Of a stretch of 64,000 nt of DNA, positions 27,035-35,972 are shown piece by piece. Numbering within the stretch: position 1 is the stretch's first letter; every line of letters begins with the position of its first letter. Below the pieces are notes generated by a model that saw only the letters and a program-made list of their open reading frames with translations, ran no database searches and was not told where the DNA came from. The stretch is from Apilactobacillus apisilvae (lineage in GTDB: Bacteria > Bacillota > Bacilli > Lactobacillales > Lactobacillaceae): assembly GCF_023380225.1 (NCBI RefSeq), contig NZ_CP093362.1:248001-312000 (forward strand), written 5' to 3'. A program made the translations under genes and the position numbers.

Positions 27035-27556
27035 ATAGCAAACGATATGATGGTTAATGATGGAATTCGAGCACGTGAAGTTCGTTTAATTGGTGCAAAT
27101 GGTGATCAATTAGGAGTTAAATCAACATCAGAAGCGATGAAACTTGCTGAAGATGCAGGCTTAGATCTTGTAGTTGTTGCTCCTAAGGCTAAACCAATGG
27201 TTGCTAAAGTATTGGATTACGGTAAATACCGCTTTGAACAACAAAAGAAAGCTCGTCAAGCTCGTAAGAAACAAAAAGTTGTCAGTGTTAAGGAAATTAG
27301 ACTTAGCCCAACTATTGATACTAATGATTTTAATACTAAATTAAAAAGAACTAAGACATTCTTGTCAAAAGGTGAAAAGGTTCGTGTATCAATTCGTTTC
27401 AAGGGACGTGCCATCACACATAAGGAAATAGGTCGTGATGTTTTAAACAGAATGGCAGATTCTACATCAGATGTTGCTAATGTTACCCAACGAGCAAAAA
27501 TGGACGGTAGAAGTATGTTCCTAATGCTCGCACCTAAATCAAGCGATAAAAAATAG
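27035..27556 (+). CDS. infC: Translation initiation factor IF-3, AUA start
   Basis: IF-3 checks start-codon/initiator tRNA pairing and keeps 30S subunits free. N-terminal domain has [19 protein letters not shown], the linker is Lys-rich ([16 protein letters not shown]), and the C-terminal domain has [11 protein letters not shown] and the R/K-rich [13 protein letters not shown]. The strong GGAGGTG at 27021-27027 is 7 bases before an in-frame ATA at 27035, not before the ATGs at 27047/27050 (20 or more bases away), so translation very likely begins at ATA (product (M)ANDMMVNDG). infC uses rare starts in many bacteria to allow self-repression. 173 residues. Confidence 0.93.
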   Translation: MANDMMVNDGIRAREVRLIGANGDQLGVKSTSEAMKLAEDAGLDLVVVAPKAKPMVAKVLDYGKYRFEQQKKARQARKKQKVVSVKEIRLSPTIDTNDFNTKLKRTKTFLSKGEKVRVSIRFKGRAITHKEIGRDVLNRMADSTSDVANVTQRAKMDGRSMFLMLAPKSSDKK

Positions 27557-27601
27557 TTAGTATTTATTAATACTTTAAAGAAATTAAGGGAGGATTTTAT
27601 A

Positions 27602-27790
27602 ATGCCAAAGACTAAAACAAACCGTGCTATTGCTAAGCGTTTCAAAAAAACTGCTAAGGGTGGTTTAAAGAGTGCCAACGCTTATACAAGTCACCGTTTT
27701 CATGGTAAAACTAAGAAACAACGTCGTAACTTACGTGGAACTAGCATGATTAACAAAACTACTGCTAGCAAATACGAAAAAATGTTTTAA
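27602..27790 (+). CDS. rpmI: Ribosomal protein L35 (bL35)
   Basis: Small, very basic 50S subunit protein of 62 residues, with the family start [17 protein letters not shown] and the [17 protein letters not shown] core. GGGAGG precedes the ATG. Middle gene of the L20-controlled infC-rpmI-rplT operon. Confidence 0.97.
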   Translation: MPKTKTNRAIAKRFKKTAKGGLKSANAYTSHRFHGKTKKQRRNLRGTSMINKTTASKYEKMF

Positions 27791-27823
27791 TTAATTGAAA
27801 CACAATTTTAGGAGGATTTAAAC

Positions 27824-28180
27824 ATGCCAAGAGTTAAGGGTGGAACAGTTACTCACGCACGTCGTAAACGTGTTTTAAAAGAAGCAAAGGGTTACCGTGA
27901 AGGTAAACATAGTCTATTTAAGACTGCTAAAGATCAAGTTATGAAGTCACGTGAATATGCTTTCCGTGATCGTAAAGCAAACAAGAGTAATTTCAGAAGA
28001 TTATGGATTGCTCGTATTAACGCTGCAGCTCGTATGAATGGATTAAGCTACAGTAAGTTAATGCACGGTCTAAAACTTTCAAATATTGAAATGAACCGTA
28101 AAATGTTAGCTGATTTAGCAGTAAATGATGAAAAAGCATTTGCTTCATTAGCAGAAACTGCTAAGAAGGCTGTTAAATAA
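27824..28180 (+). CDS. rplT: Ribosomal protein L20 (bL20)
   Basis: 23S rRNA-binding assembly protein of the large subunit and, in Firmicutes, repressor of its own operon through the leader RNA at 26886-27005. 118 residues. The basic N-terminal tail ([23 protein letters not shown]) precedes a globular helical domain (about 60-118) with [21 protein letters not shown] precedes the ATG. Confidence 0.97.
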   Translation: MPRVKGGTVTHARRKRVLKEAKGYREGKHSLFKTAKDQVMKSREYAFRDRKANKSNFRRLWIARINAAARMNGLSYSKLMHGLKLSNIEMNRKMLADLAVNDEKAFASLAETAKKAVK

Positions 28181-28195
28181 GTTTTATATACAATC

Positions 28196-28237
28196 AAAAC
28201 TTTCACCACTTAACGTAAGTAGGTGGGAGTTTTTTTC
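28196..28237 (+). terminator. Intrinsic terminator after rplT
   Basis: AAAACTttCACCACTT pairs with AAGTaGGTGggAGTTTT and a T-run follows, ending the infC operon. Confidence 0.82.
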
Positions 28238-28238
28238 T

Positions 28239-28271
28239 TATTAATTGAGTATTTATTCTACTCAATTAATT
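28239..28271. repeat. Perfect inverted repeat before yqeG
   Basis: TTAATTGAGTA and TACTCAATTAA form an 11-bp palindrome around a 7-base AT spacer. It lacks a T-run, so it is not a standard terminator. It lies between the rplT terminator and the yqeG ribosome binding site and could be an operator or an mRNA hairpin. Confidence 0.6.
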
Positions 28272-28304
28272 ATACATACTTTAGTTAGAGGAGTTAGCTA
28301 TATA

Positions 28305-28835
28305 ATGATATCTAAATTTAAACCAACATGGATGATACCAATGATATATAATATATCACCAATTAAATTAGAAGACATGGGAATTAAAGCTGTATTTACA
28401 GACTTAGATAATACTTTAATTCCTTGGAATAATCCATATGGAACTCCTCAACTAAGAAATTGGCTTAAGAAATTAAAAAAACATAATATTAGATTAGTTG
28501 TAATTTCTAATAATAAGCACTCAAGGGTAAAAAAAGCCTTGGAAATGTTGAATTTAGATTTTATTTCCCGATCGTTTAAGCCTTTGCCTAAGGGTATTGA
28601 TAGAGCTTTAAATAAATATCATTTAGACAAAAAACAAGTTATAATGGTTGGAGATCAATTGTTAACAGATGTTTGGGCATCAAATAATGCAGGCGTTAGA
28701 AGCGTTTTAGTTAAACCGCTTATTTCAACTGATGCCTGGAATACTAAGCCTAATCGTTTTATCGAAAAGAAAATTTGGAAAAAATTATTAAAAAAATATA
28801 ATGATTTAGAATGGCAGGAGGATATTAATGACTGA
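28305..28835 (+). CDS. yqeG: HAD-family phosphatase YqeG
   Basis: Haloacid-dehalogenase superfamily hydrolase (HAD-IIIA) of unknown physiological substrate. Motif I FTDLDNTLIPW (nucleophile Asp), motif II VVISNN, motif III Lys in KPLPKG and motif IV VGDQLLTDVWASNNAG are all present, so it should be active. The frame is open upstream, but ATG 28305 gives MISKFKPTWM, typical of the family, with GAGGAG 11 bases away. 176 residues. It overlaps yqeH by 8 bases and heads the yqeG-yqeH-yhbY-nadD-yqeK-rsfS-yqeM operon. Confidence 0.93.
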   Translation: MISKFKPTWMIPMIYNISPIKLEDMGIKAVFTDLDNTLIPWNNPYGTPQLRNWLKKLKKHNIRLVVISNNKHSRVKKALEMLNLDFISRSFKPLPKGIDRALNKYHLDKKQVIMVGDQLLTDVWASNNAGVRSVLVKPLISTDAWNTKPNRFIEKKIWKKLLKKYNDLEWQEDIND

Positions 28836-29955
28836 AAATATATCTAATGAAGATTTACGTTGTATTGGATGTGGTTCTGAGATACAAACTGACGACAAAA
28901 ATGCTTTGGGTTATACGCCTAGTTCTGCTCTAGAAAAAGCTAAAGATACTGGTGAAATTTATTGTCAAAGATGTTTTAGACTACGCCATTATAATGAAAT
29001 TTCACCAGTTAGTCTTACTGACGATGACTTTCTAGCCTTATTGAATCAAATAAGAGAAGCTAATGCTTTAATTGTTTATTTGGTGGATATTTTTGACTTC
29101 AATGGTAGTTTGATCCCCGGATTACATCGTTTTGTTGGTGATAATCCAGTAATGTTAGTAGGTAACAAAGCCGATTTATTACCTAAGTCACTAAAAAATA
29201 GTAAATTAAAAGATTGGATTAGACAACGTTCAAATGAAGCTGGAATTAGACCAATTGATGTAGAATTAGTATCGGCAAAAACTAATGAATCTGTTGATAG
29301 TTTGCTTGAAAATATCGATAAATATCGTAAGAATCGTGATGTTTATGTTGTAGGTGTTACTAATGTTGGTAAGTCTACCTTAATAAATCAAATCATTAGA
29401 CAAAATACGGGTATTAAAGAGCTTATTACTACTTCTAGATTTCCTGGAACCACTTTGGATAAAATAAGTATTGATTTAGAAGATGGACATAAATTAATTG
29501 ATACCCCAGGAATTATTCATCAAGAACAAATGGCTCATTATTTAAATGGAAAAGATTTAAAAATAGTTGAACCACAAAAACAAATCAAACCTAAAGTTTA
29601 TCAATTAAATCCAGAACAAACGCTCTTCTTTGGTGGGGTTGCTAGATTTGATTATGTTAATGGTGACAAGAAACATGGCTTTACAGTTTATGTAGAAAAT
29701 GATTTATTTATTCACCGTACCAAGTTAATCAATGCAGATAACTTTTATGAAAAACATTTTGGTGAAATGTTAACGCCACCTAGCGAAGATTCAATAAAAG
29801 AATTTCCTGAATTAGTTCGTTATGAATTTAAAACGGATCAAAAAAGTGATTTAGTGATTGAAGGATTAGGTTGGATTACTGTACCATCAGGAGTTGTAGT
29901 TGCTGGATGGGCCCCTAAAGGTGTATCTGTATTATTAAGAAGAGCAATGATTTAA
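28828..29955 (+). CDS. yqeH: Ribosome biogenesis GTPase YqeH
   Basis: Circularly permuted GTPase needed for 30S assembly. The N-terminal zinc finger is CIGC...CQRC (about 11-51). GTPase motifs then occur in permuted order: G4 GNKADLL, G5 SAKTN, G1 GVTNVGKST, G2 FPGTT, G3 DTPG. The C-terminal half is the conserved YqeH RNA-binding region. 375 residues, full. The start overlaps yqeG. Confidence 0.96.
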   Translation: MTENISNEDLRCIGCGSEIQTDDKNALGYTPSSALEKAKDTGEIYCQRCFRLRHYNEISPVSLTDDDFLALLNQIREANALIVYLVDIFDFNGSLIPGLHRFVGDNPVMLVGNKADLLPKSLKNSKLKDWIRQRSNEAGIRPIDVELVSAKTNESVDSLLENIDKYRKNRDVYVVGVTNVGKSTLINQIIRQNTGIKELITTSRFPGTTLDKISIDLEDGHKLIDTPGIIHQEQMAHYLNGKDLKIVEPQKQIKPKVYQLNPEQTLFFGGVARFDYVNGDKKHGFTVYVENDLFIHRTKLINADNFYEKHFGEMLTPPSEDSIKEFPELVRYEFKTDQKSDLVIEGLGWITVPSGVVVAGWAPKGVSVLLRRAMI

Positions 29956-29969
29956 AAAGGAGAACATGA

Positions 29970-30281
29970 ATGAATTTAAGAGGTAAACAAAAACGTTATT
30001 TAAGATCACAAGCTAATCGTATGAATCCACTATTTTCAGTAGGTAAAAATGGATTAAATGATATTTGGTTGGAGCAAGTATTGGATGCATTGCAAAGAAG
30101 AGAATTAATCAAGATTAATATTCAACAAAATGCTGATGAAGATGTTGATGATGTTAAATCATTTATTGAAGAAAATAGTGATATTAATGTTGTTCAAACA
30201 ATTGGTAAAACTTTATTGTTGTTTATGCCTGCAAGTAAGGAAAAGTTTCAAAATTATTCTGTAGAAGTAAAACATATCTAA
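29970..30281 (+). CDS. yhbY: CRM-domain RNA-binding protein YhbY
   Basis: 103 residues made of one CRM (YhbY/CRS1) domain: MNLRGKQKRYLRSQANRM, the GxxG-like loop SVGKNGLND, and LLLFMPAS at the end. It associates with pre-50S particles in other bacteria. AAAAGGAG precedes the ATG; it lies 14 bases after yqeH in the ribosome-assembly operon. Confidence 0.95.
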   Translation: MNLRGKQKRYLRSQANRMNPLFSVGKNGLNDIWLEQVLDALQRRELIKINIQQNADEDVDDVKSFIEENSDINVVQTIGKTLLLFMPASKEKFQNYSVEVKHI

Positions 30282-30300
30282 AGAAGGTGTATAAAGTACA

Positions 30301-30897
30301 ATGGTTAATAAAGTTGTACAAAAAAAGCCAAAGAAGAAAATTGGTATTTTAGGTGGTACATTTAATCCTATTCATAATGGACATTTATTTATTGCAGAAC
30401 AAGTAAGAACTCAACTTAATTTAGATAAAGTCTTTTTTATGCCTGATTATAAACCGCCACATATTGATTCCAAAAATGCAATTGATTCAACCTATCGTGT
30501 ACAGATGGTTAATTTAGCAATCAAAGATAATCCTTATTTTGCAACATCAATGGACGAAATTAATCGTAAAGGTAAAAGTTACACATATGATACAATGGTT
30601 ACTCTAAACAAAAACAACCCCAATGTTGAATATTATTTTATTATTGGTGGAGATATGGTTAACTATCTACCCAAATGGTATAAAATTAATGAACTAAATA
30701 ATATTGTTAATTTTGTTGGTGTTCAGAGAGATGGATATAGTACAGAGTCTCCATATAGAGTTATTAACATTGATATACCTAAATTAGATATTTCTTCAAC
30801 TTTGATACGCAATCACATTAAAAAAGGAAATTCAGTCCGCTACTTGATTCCAAATGCAGTTTTGGATTATATAAAGGAGCATCATATTTATGAATGA
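30301..30897 (+). CDS. nadD: Nicotinate-nucleotide adenylyltransferase
   Basis: Makes deamido-NAD from nicotinate mononucleotide and ATP. The nucleotidyltransferase motif is GILGGTFNPIHNGHL (about 17-31), with the second motif ISSTLIRNHIKKG near the end. 198 residues. A Lys-rich stretch precedes the fold. The start ATG 30301 has AAGAAGG about 10 bases upstream. Its end overlaps yqeK by 8 bases. Confidence 0.95.
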   Translation: MVNKVVQKKPKKKIGILGGTFNPIHNGHLFIAEQVRTQLNLDKVFFMPDYKPPHIDSKNAIDSTYRVQMVNLAIKDNPYFATSMDEINRKGKSYTYDTMVTLNKNNPNVEYYFIIGGDMVNYLPKWYKINELNNIVNFVGVQRDGYSTESPYRVINIDIPKLDISSTLIRNHIKKGNSVRYLIPNAVLDYIKEHHIYE

Positions 30898-31501
30898 AAT
30901 TAAACTAACATATAAAGAAAACGTTGTTCCATACACTAGAGAAGAACTAGTTAATAAGTTAAGAAGCTCATTAAAGACATCTAGGTTTGAACATGTGTTG
31001 AGAGTAGAGCAAATGGCAATTAAGCTAGCCAAATTAAATGGGTATGATGAAGAATTAGCTAGTATTGCTGGATTAGTACATGATTATGCAAAACAACGTC
31101 CAGATGAAGATTTTATCGCAACAATCAAAAAATACCATTTAGACGAAGATTTATTAAAATATGGAAATGCAATTTGGCATGGTGCTGTTGGATATTTATT
31201 AGTTGAACATGAACTGGGGATTTATAACGAACTAGTACTAAACGCTGTTAAATATCACACCACCGGTGCTAATTATATGTCAACTTTGGATCAAATTGTA
31301 TACATGGCTGATTATATTGAAATGGGACGTGACTTTCCAGGCGTAGATGATGCCAGAAAAATTACATTTAATAATTTACAAGATGGTGTTGCATATCAAA
31401 CTAAGCATACTTTAAATTATTTAATTAGTAATAATAAATCAGTTTATCCTAAAACTATAGATACTTATAATCAATGGGTCGTTAATTCAAATATAAAATA
31501 A
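30890..31501 (+). CDS. yqeK: HD-domain diadenosine tetraphosphatase YqeK
   Basis: Symmetrical Ap4A hydrolase family with an HD metal site. Residues: RFEHVLRVEQMA (first His), GLVHDYAK (HD pair), IWHGAVGY and YHTTG, DQIVYMADYIE (last Asp). 203 residues. Overlaps nadD and precedes rsfS. Ap4A is a by-product of aminoacyl-tRNA synthetases, which fits the operon context. Confidence 0.94.
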   Translation: MNEIKLTYKENVVPYTREELVNKLRSSLKTSRFEHVLRVEQMAIKLAKLNGYDEELASIAGLVHDYAKQRPDEDFIATIKKYHLDEDLLKYGNAIWHGAVGYLLVEHELGIYNELVLNAVKYHTTGANYMSTLDQIVYMADYIEMGRDFPGVDDARKITFNNLQDGVAYQTKHTLNYLISNNKSVYPKTIDTYNQWVVNSNIK

Positions 31502-31518
31502 TAAGGAGAATTTTATAA

Positions 31519-31872
31519 ATGAGTAGTCAAAATAAGCTAGAGATAGTAGTAAAAGCTGCAGCAAGTAAAAGAGCTAATAATATAGTTGCATTAAATGTTC
31601 GCAAAGTTAGTTTAATGTCAGACTATTTTGTTATTATGGATGCTAATTCAAATCGTCAAGTTAAATCAATTGCTGATGAAATTGTTGATCAAGCAGAAGA
31701 AAACAGATTTGAAGTTCAACAAGTTGAAGGCAAAGATACTGCAAAATGGATTTTAGTTGATTTGGGAGACGTAATCGTACATGTTTTCCAAAGTGATGAG
31801 AGAGAATATTATAATTTAGAAAAATTATGGTCTGATGCACCATCTGTTAATATTGATGAATGGACAAAGTAA
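31519..31872 (+). CDS. rsfS: Ribosome silencing factor RsfS
   Basis: Binds L14 on the 50S subunit and blocks subunit joining in poor conditions. 117 residues with the family phrases SDYFVIMDANSNRQVKSIADEI and WILVDLGDVIVHVFQ...REYYNLEKLW. AAGGAG precedes the ATG. One base separates its stop from the next start. Confidence 0.96.
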   Translation: MSSQNKLEIVVKAAASKRANNIVALNVRKVSLMSDYFVIMDANSNRQVKSIADEIVDQAEENRFEVQQVEGKDTAKWILVDLGDVIVHVFQSDEREYYNLEKLWSDAPSVNIDEWTK

Positions 31873-31873
31873 T

Positions 31874-32608
31874 ATGATTTATCAAAAATTTGCTGAATTA
31901 TACGATGAATTATTTGATCCAACCATGTATGATAAATGGTTGGATTTTGTTAAATCTAATGTAAATAAATCAAATGATATATTAGATATTGCTTGTGGTA
32001 CCGGTAGACTAATATCTTTAATGGAATCTGAAGGATATAAAATTAGTGGTATGGATATTTCATCTGATATGTTAACAATGGCTGAAAATAATTTTAGTAA
32101 TCACAATAAAAATATCCAGTTAATTCAAGGAGATATGTTAAATCTATCTTCTTTTCCAAATTATGATACGATAACTTGTTTTGATGATTCATTATGTTAT
32201 TTGGACGATATTTTAGCGGTAGAAAAAGCATTTATAAATGTTTTTAATCATTTAAATGAAAATGGAAAATATCTATTTGATGTAATTACTCCTTATCAAA
32301 CTGATGTAGTTTATCCAGGGTATATGTATAATTATCACGATGATGATCGTGCTTTTATGTGGACCTCTTATGTTGGAGATAAGCCACATTCGGTTGAACA
32401 TGATTTATCATTTTTTAATTATAATTATTCAATTGATGCTTATGATGCATTTAGTGAATTACATCATGAAAGAACATATGATTTAAATGAATATCTTAAA
32501 AAGTTAAAAAATGCCGGATTTGAAAATGTTAATGTTTATAGTGATTTTGGTAAAGAGAAAATATCTAAAGATACAACTAGATGGTTTTTTGTTTGTGAGA
32601 AGGGCTAA
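31874..32608 (+). CDS. yqeM: SAM-dependent methyltransferase YqeM
   Basis: Class I methyltransferase of unknown substrate. The SAM-binding motif I is ILDIACGTGRL (about 36-46), motif II SGMDISSDML, then IQGDMLNL. The frame is open upstream, but ATG 31874 gives MIYQKFAELYDELF, the conserved N-terminus, one base after the rsfS stop, so ribosomes may reinitiate. 244 residues. Confidence 0.9.
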   Translation: MIYQKFAELYDELFDPTMYDKWLDFVKSNVNKSNDILDIACGTGRLISLMESEGYKISGMDISSDMLTMAENNFSNHNKNIQLIQGDMLNLSSFPNYDTITCFDDSLCYLDDILAVEKAFINVFNHLNENGKYLFDVITPYQTDVVYPGYMYNYHDDDRAFMWTSYVGDKPHSVEHDLSFFNYNYSIDAYDAFSELHHERTYDLNEYLKKLKNAGFENVNVYSDFGKEKISKDTTRWFFVCEKG

Positions 32609-32613
32609 TTGAT

Positions 32614-33738
32614 ATGCTGAAAGCTGTAGGAATTATAAGTGAATATAATCCTTTTCATAATGGACACTTATATCATATAAAAAAAGCTAAGGCTTTAACC
32701 CATGCTGATATTTGTGTTGTTTTAATGAGTGGAAATTGGGTACAAAGAGGACAACCAGCTATTTTAGATAAATGGGATAGAACCCAAATGGCGCTTGATA
32801 ATGGAGCTGATTTAGTCTTAGAATTACCATTTCAATTTGCAGTGCAACCAGTAGATATATTTGCTAAATATTCAGTAAATATTTTAGGTAGCCTTAATTG
32901 TACGTGGCTTTCATTTGGAAGTGAGAATCCTAATTTAAATTTTTATGAATTATCTAAAATTTTAGTTAATGATCATAAATTATTTCAAGATTATAATCAT
33001 ACTTACTCATCTTTAATTAAAACTGCATTTTTAAACAAAACGGGAGTAATGATTGATAGTCCTAATGATACATTGGGGCTTAATTATGCTACTTATAATA
33101 ATGAGTTAAATAATTCTATGAAATTAGTCCCCATTAAGAGAAAAGATAGTAATCATAGTGATACAGAATTGTCATTTGATAGTATTTCTAGTGCATCATC
33201 TATCAGAAAAAATATTAAACAATTTCAGAAAATTGCTCCTTTTGTTCCGCAAAAGACTTTTGATTTATTAAAAAATCATCAATGCATAAATTGGAATGTT
33301 TTTTGGGATTATTTAAAGTACAAAATTTTAACATCCTCTTTGGATGATTTAAAAAATATTTATCAAATGAATGAGGGACTAGAGCATCGTTTTAAAAAAT
33401 ATATATATGAATCTAATGATTTTGAACATTTTTTAAATAAATTAAAAACAAAACGTTACACATATGCTAGATTAAGAAGGCTGTGTGTCTACACTCTTTT
33501 AAATTTTAAACGTTCAGATTTTTTTAAATCGCAGCAATATGTAAGAATATTGGGCTTTAATGGCTTAGGTAGATCTTATTTAAGGCAAGAAAAGAAACAT
33601 GTAAATATGGAAGTCATTTCTAAACCTAATAAGAAATTACTTAGCAATGAACTGTTGTTTGACTATCGAGCTGGAAATGTATATAGTATTGCAAGTGAAA
33701 AATATGAAGATTTATATAGAATTCCATTAATATTTTAG
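32614..33738 (+). CDS. ylbM: tRNA(Met) cytidine acetate ligase (TmcAL/YlbM)
   Basis: Nucleotidyltransferase-fold enzyme that uses acetate and ATP to acetylate C34 of elongator tRNA-Met. N-terminal motif VGIISEYNPFHNGHLYH (about 4-20), then MSGNWVQRGQPAILDKWDR, and the SISSASSIRKNI motif. 374 residues. It begins 5 bases after yqeM. In B. subtilis ylbM stands directly before ylbN and rpmF, as here. Confidence 0.94.
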   Translation: MLKAVGIISEYNPFHNGHLYHIKKAKALTHADICVVLMSGNWVQRGQPAILDKWDRTQMALDNGADLVLELPFQFAVQPVDIFAKYSVNILGSLNCTWLSFGSENPNLNFYELSKILVNDHKLFQDYNHTYSSLIKTAFLNKTGVMIDSPNDTLGLNYATYNNELNNSMKLVPIKRKDSNHSDTELSFDSISSASSIRKNIKQFQKIAPFVPQKTFDLLKNHQCINWNVFWDYLKYKILTSSLDDLKNIYQMNEGLEHRFKKYIYESNDFEHFLNKLKTKRYTYARLRRLCVYTLLNFKRSDFFKSQQYVRILGFNGLGRSYLRQEKKHVNMEVISKPNKKLLSNELLFDYRAGNVYSIASEKYEDLYRIPLIF

Positions 33739-33763
33739 AATTTCAGGTATCAAGGAAAACACC

Positions 33764-33793
33764 TTGACAAACTATTATATTACTATGTATAAT
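33764..33793 (+). promoter_or_regulatory. Consensus promoter of yceD-rpmF
   Basis: Perfect TTGACA (33764-33769) and TATAAT (33788-33793) with 18-base spacing, just after ylbM. Expected to be strong and constitutive. Confidence 0.9.
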
Positions 33794-33821
33794 TAACGTC
33801 GTTGCATTAGGAGGTAAACCT

Positions 33822-34376
33822 ATGAAATGGGTATTAAAAGAATTATCAGATTACAAGAATGAACCACTTTCTGTTAGTGAAAAGTTGGATTTATCCCAAG
33901 ATATAATGGATAGATATAGTAAATATGTCATTTCTGCAAAAGATAAATTCGATGTGGATGCTTATGTATTCTATGACAATGGTAATGCTATTGTTAATGC
34001 TCATGTTCGAGGTAACATTGTGGTTCCTTCGTCTAGATCATTAACTCCTGTAAACTTACCATTAGATTTTAAAATCGATGAAGTTTATGTTGATACTAAA
34101 GCTCAACTAAAGAAGTATGAAGAAGATGATGAAGCTGCATTTTTATTAGAAGATGATGATGTTATTGATTTTGATAAATCAGTAGCTGATAATATCATTT
34201 TACAGATTCCAATGCATATTCTGTCACCTGAGGAAAAAAACGGAAGTAAAATGCCTGAAGGCAATGATTGGGAAGTTATTTCTGAAGAAGAATATGAAAC
34301 TCAGAAGGCGGATAATAAAAAGGTAGATCCACGTCTTGCTAAGTTGAAAGAGCTATTTAACGATAGTGATAAATAA
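33822..34376 (+). CDS. yceD: YceD/YlbN (DUF177) protein
   Basis: 184 residues, acidic, DUF177 family. Members lie almost always next to rpmF and have been linked to 23S rRNA maturation. The region ADAYVFYDNGNAIVNAHVRGNIVVP and the C-terminal DPRLAKLKELF are the family landmarks; the usual Cys pair of the family is not seen, so no metal is predicted. AGGAGG precedes the ATG. It is co-transcribed with rpmF. Confidence 0.9.
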   Translation: MKWVLKELSDYKNEPLSVSEKLDLSQDIMDRYSKYVISAKDKFDVDAYVFYDNGNAIVNAHVRGNIVVPSSRSLTPVNLPLDFKIDEVYVDTKAQLKKYEEDDEAAFLLEDDDVIDFDKSVADNIILQIPMHILSPEEKNGSKMPEGNDWEVISEEEYETQKADNKKVDPRLAKLKELFNDSDK

Positions 34377-34441
34377 TTGGTAAGGCTTAAAAATTTTTCA
34401 CTAGTGGATGTTTTATTTTTAATATAAAGGGGGTCTTTGCA

Positions 34442-34621
34442 TTGGCTGTACCAAAGAGAAAAACTTCAAAAGCTAAAAAAGGTATGCGTCGTGGTCACAT
34501 TAAGTTGACTCAACCAAGTTTGAGTGCTTGCCCAAACTGTGGTGAATTACGTAAACCTCACATGGTATGTCCTAGTTGTGGATACTATGATGGAAAACAA
34601 GTTGTTAAAACTAACGACTAA
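34442..34621 (+). CDS. rpmF: Ribosomal protein L32 (bL32)
   Basis: 59-residue 50S protein. The start is TTG 34442 behind AAAGGGGG, giving MAVPKRKTSKAKKGMRRGH. The C-terminal zinc ribbon is complete (CPNC and CPSC), so this is the zinc-binding C+ form. Terminated by the hairpin directly downstream. Confidence 0.95.
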   Translation: MAVPKRKTSKAKKGMRRGHIKLTQPSLSACPNCGELRKPHMVCPSCGYYDGKQVVKTND

Positions 34622-34627
34622 TTTTTT

Positions 34628-34665
34628 AAAACAACCAGATCACCATGGAATCTGGTTGTTTTTTT
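34628..34665 (+). terminator. Intrinsic terminator after rpmF
   Basis: AAAACAACCAGAT / ATCTGGTTGTTTT stem with a seven-T run. Confidence 0.9.
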
Positions 34666-34670
34666 GTATA

Positions 34671-34708
34671 TAAAAAGAGCTTAACTTTATTGTTTAAGCT
34701 CTTTTTAG
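34671..34708. terminator. Bidirectional terminator beside adhP
   Basis: AAAAAGAGCTTAA / TTAAGCTCTTTTT stem, symmetric in both directions; it mainly serves the - strand alcohol dehydrogenase gene. Confidence 0.85.
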
Positions 34709-34713
34709 TTTGA

Positions 34714-35730
34714 TTATTTTGTAAAATCAATAACCATTCTACCAACAATCTTATTGTTTTTCATATCATCGATAATGTCGTTAATGTCTTCTAATTTACA
34801 AGTTTGTACAATTGGCTTAACTTTACCTTCACTACCAAATTGGAAAGTTTCAGTTAAGTCTTGTCTAGTTCCAACTAAAGAACCTGCTACTTGGATACCA
34901 TCTAAGACAGTTTTATCAATGTTTAAAGCCATGTCACCTTTAGGTAGAGCAACAGCAACTAACTTTCCATCAGGTCTTAAAGCGTTAACTGCAGTTGTGA
35001 AAGCATCTTTGTTAACAGCAGTGACAACAGAACTATGAACACCACCAACTTTATCCTGAATTGTTTTTGCAACATCTTCATCATGACGATTAATTAATAA
35101 GTCAGCACCATTTTCTTTTGCTGCTTTTAATTTTTCATCATTACCATCAACAACAGCCACATGAGCATTAAATACATTGTGTGCAAATTGTACAGCTAGA
35201 TTTCCTAATCCACCAGCACCAACAACTTCATTCCATTGACCGGGTCTTAAATTACCAACTTTTAACGCTTTGTAAGTTGTCACTCCAGCACATGTTAGTG
35301 AAGTAGCTTCAATTGGATCTAAGTTGTCAGGAACTTTAACGGCATAGTCAGCATCAACAATAACCTGTTCAGCCATAGCTCCATCCATTGTAAATCCAGC
35401 ATTTTCAACATTACGGCACAATGTTTCACGACCAGTTAAGCAATATTCACAATGTCCACATCCCTTAAAGAACCAAGCGATTGAAACACGATCGCCAATC
35501 TTTAAATTAGTAACATCTTCGGCAACTTTTGATACTCTACCAACACCTTCATGTCCAATAATTCTGCCAGGGACCTTACCAAAATCACCAGAAGCAACAT
35601 GCAAATCTGTATGACAAAGTCCACAGTATTCTACATCAACTAAAGCTTCACCATTGTTAATTTCTCTTAAATTAACATCCTTAATATCTACGTATCCATC
35701 TGAATTATCTCTAACTACAGCAGCCTTCAT
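34714..35730 (-). CDS. adhP: Zinc-dependent alcohol dehydrogenase (AdhP type)
   Basis: NAD-dependent medium-chain dehydrogenase, probably reducing acetaldehyde to ethanol. Catalytic zinc ligands: C39 in YCGLCHTD, H60-E61 in IIGHEGVG, and the Cys in [11 protein letters not shown]. Structural zinc: four Cys in [19 protein letters not shown]-binding loop GAGGLGNLA. 338 residues, full. GAGGA lies before the start. It is a single-gene transcript on the - strand between two + strand blocks. In heterofermentative lactobacilli such an enzyme helps recycle NADH; whether adhE exists elsewhere cannot be seen here. Confidence 0.93.
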   Translation of the reverse strand: MKAAVVRDNSDGYVDIKDVNLREINNGEALVDVEYCGLCHTDLHVASGDFGKVPGRIIGHEGVGRVSKVAEDVTNLKIGDRVSIAWFFKGCGHCEYCLTGRETLCRNVENAGFTMDGAMAEQVIVDADYAVKVPDNLDPIEATSLTCAGVTTYKALKVGNLRPGQWNEVVGAGGLGNLAVQFAHNVFNAHVAVVDGNDEKLKAAKENGADLLINRHDEDVAKTIQDKVGGVHSSVVTAVNKDAFTTAVNALRPDGKLVAVALPKGDMALNIDKTVLDGIQVAGSLVGTRQDLTETFQFGSEGKVKPIVQTCKLEDINDIIDDMKNNKIVGRMVIDFTK

Positions 35731-35972
35731 AATTTTTCCTCTATTCTTTATAGTTTAAACAATAAAGATTATAAATAATATTACATATATTATCAATAAA
35801 ATTTATAAATGAAATTGAAATCATAATTATTGCAAAACAGTTTAATTATAATTAATATTATATTCTTTAATAATAATATTTGTCTTTATGCCACTACTAT
35901 TGCTGTTTTTATTATGATAAAATATATTAGTATAATATTAAGATGTTAGAAAATTTGTAGAGGTGTACTATT

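Noticed and set aside
27256..27678. 140-residue open frame antisense to infC and rpmI
   Set aside because: It crosses two conserved translation genes and their ribosome binding sites; explained as a frame shadow.
35731..35972. Hidden RNA or gene in the adhP-arlR spacer
   Set aside because: The 240 bases are AT-rich with stop codons in all frames and no clear stem; only promoter-like boxes are seen.
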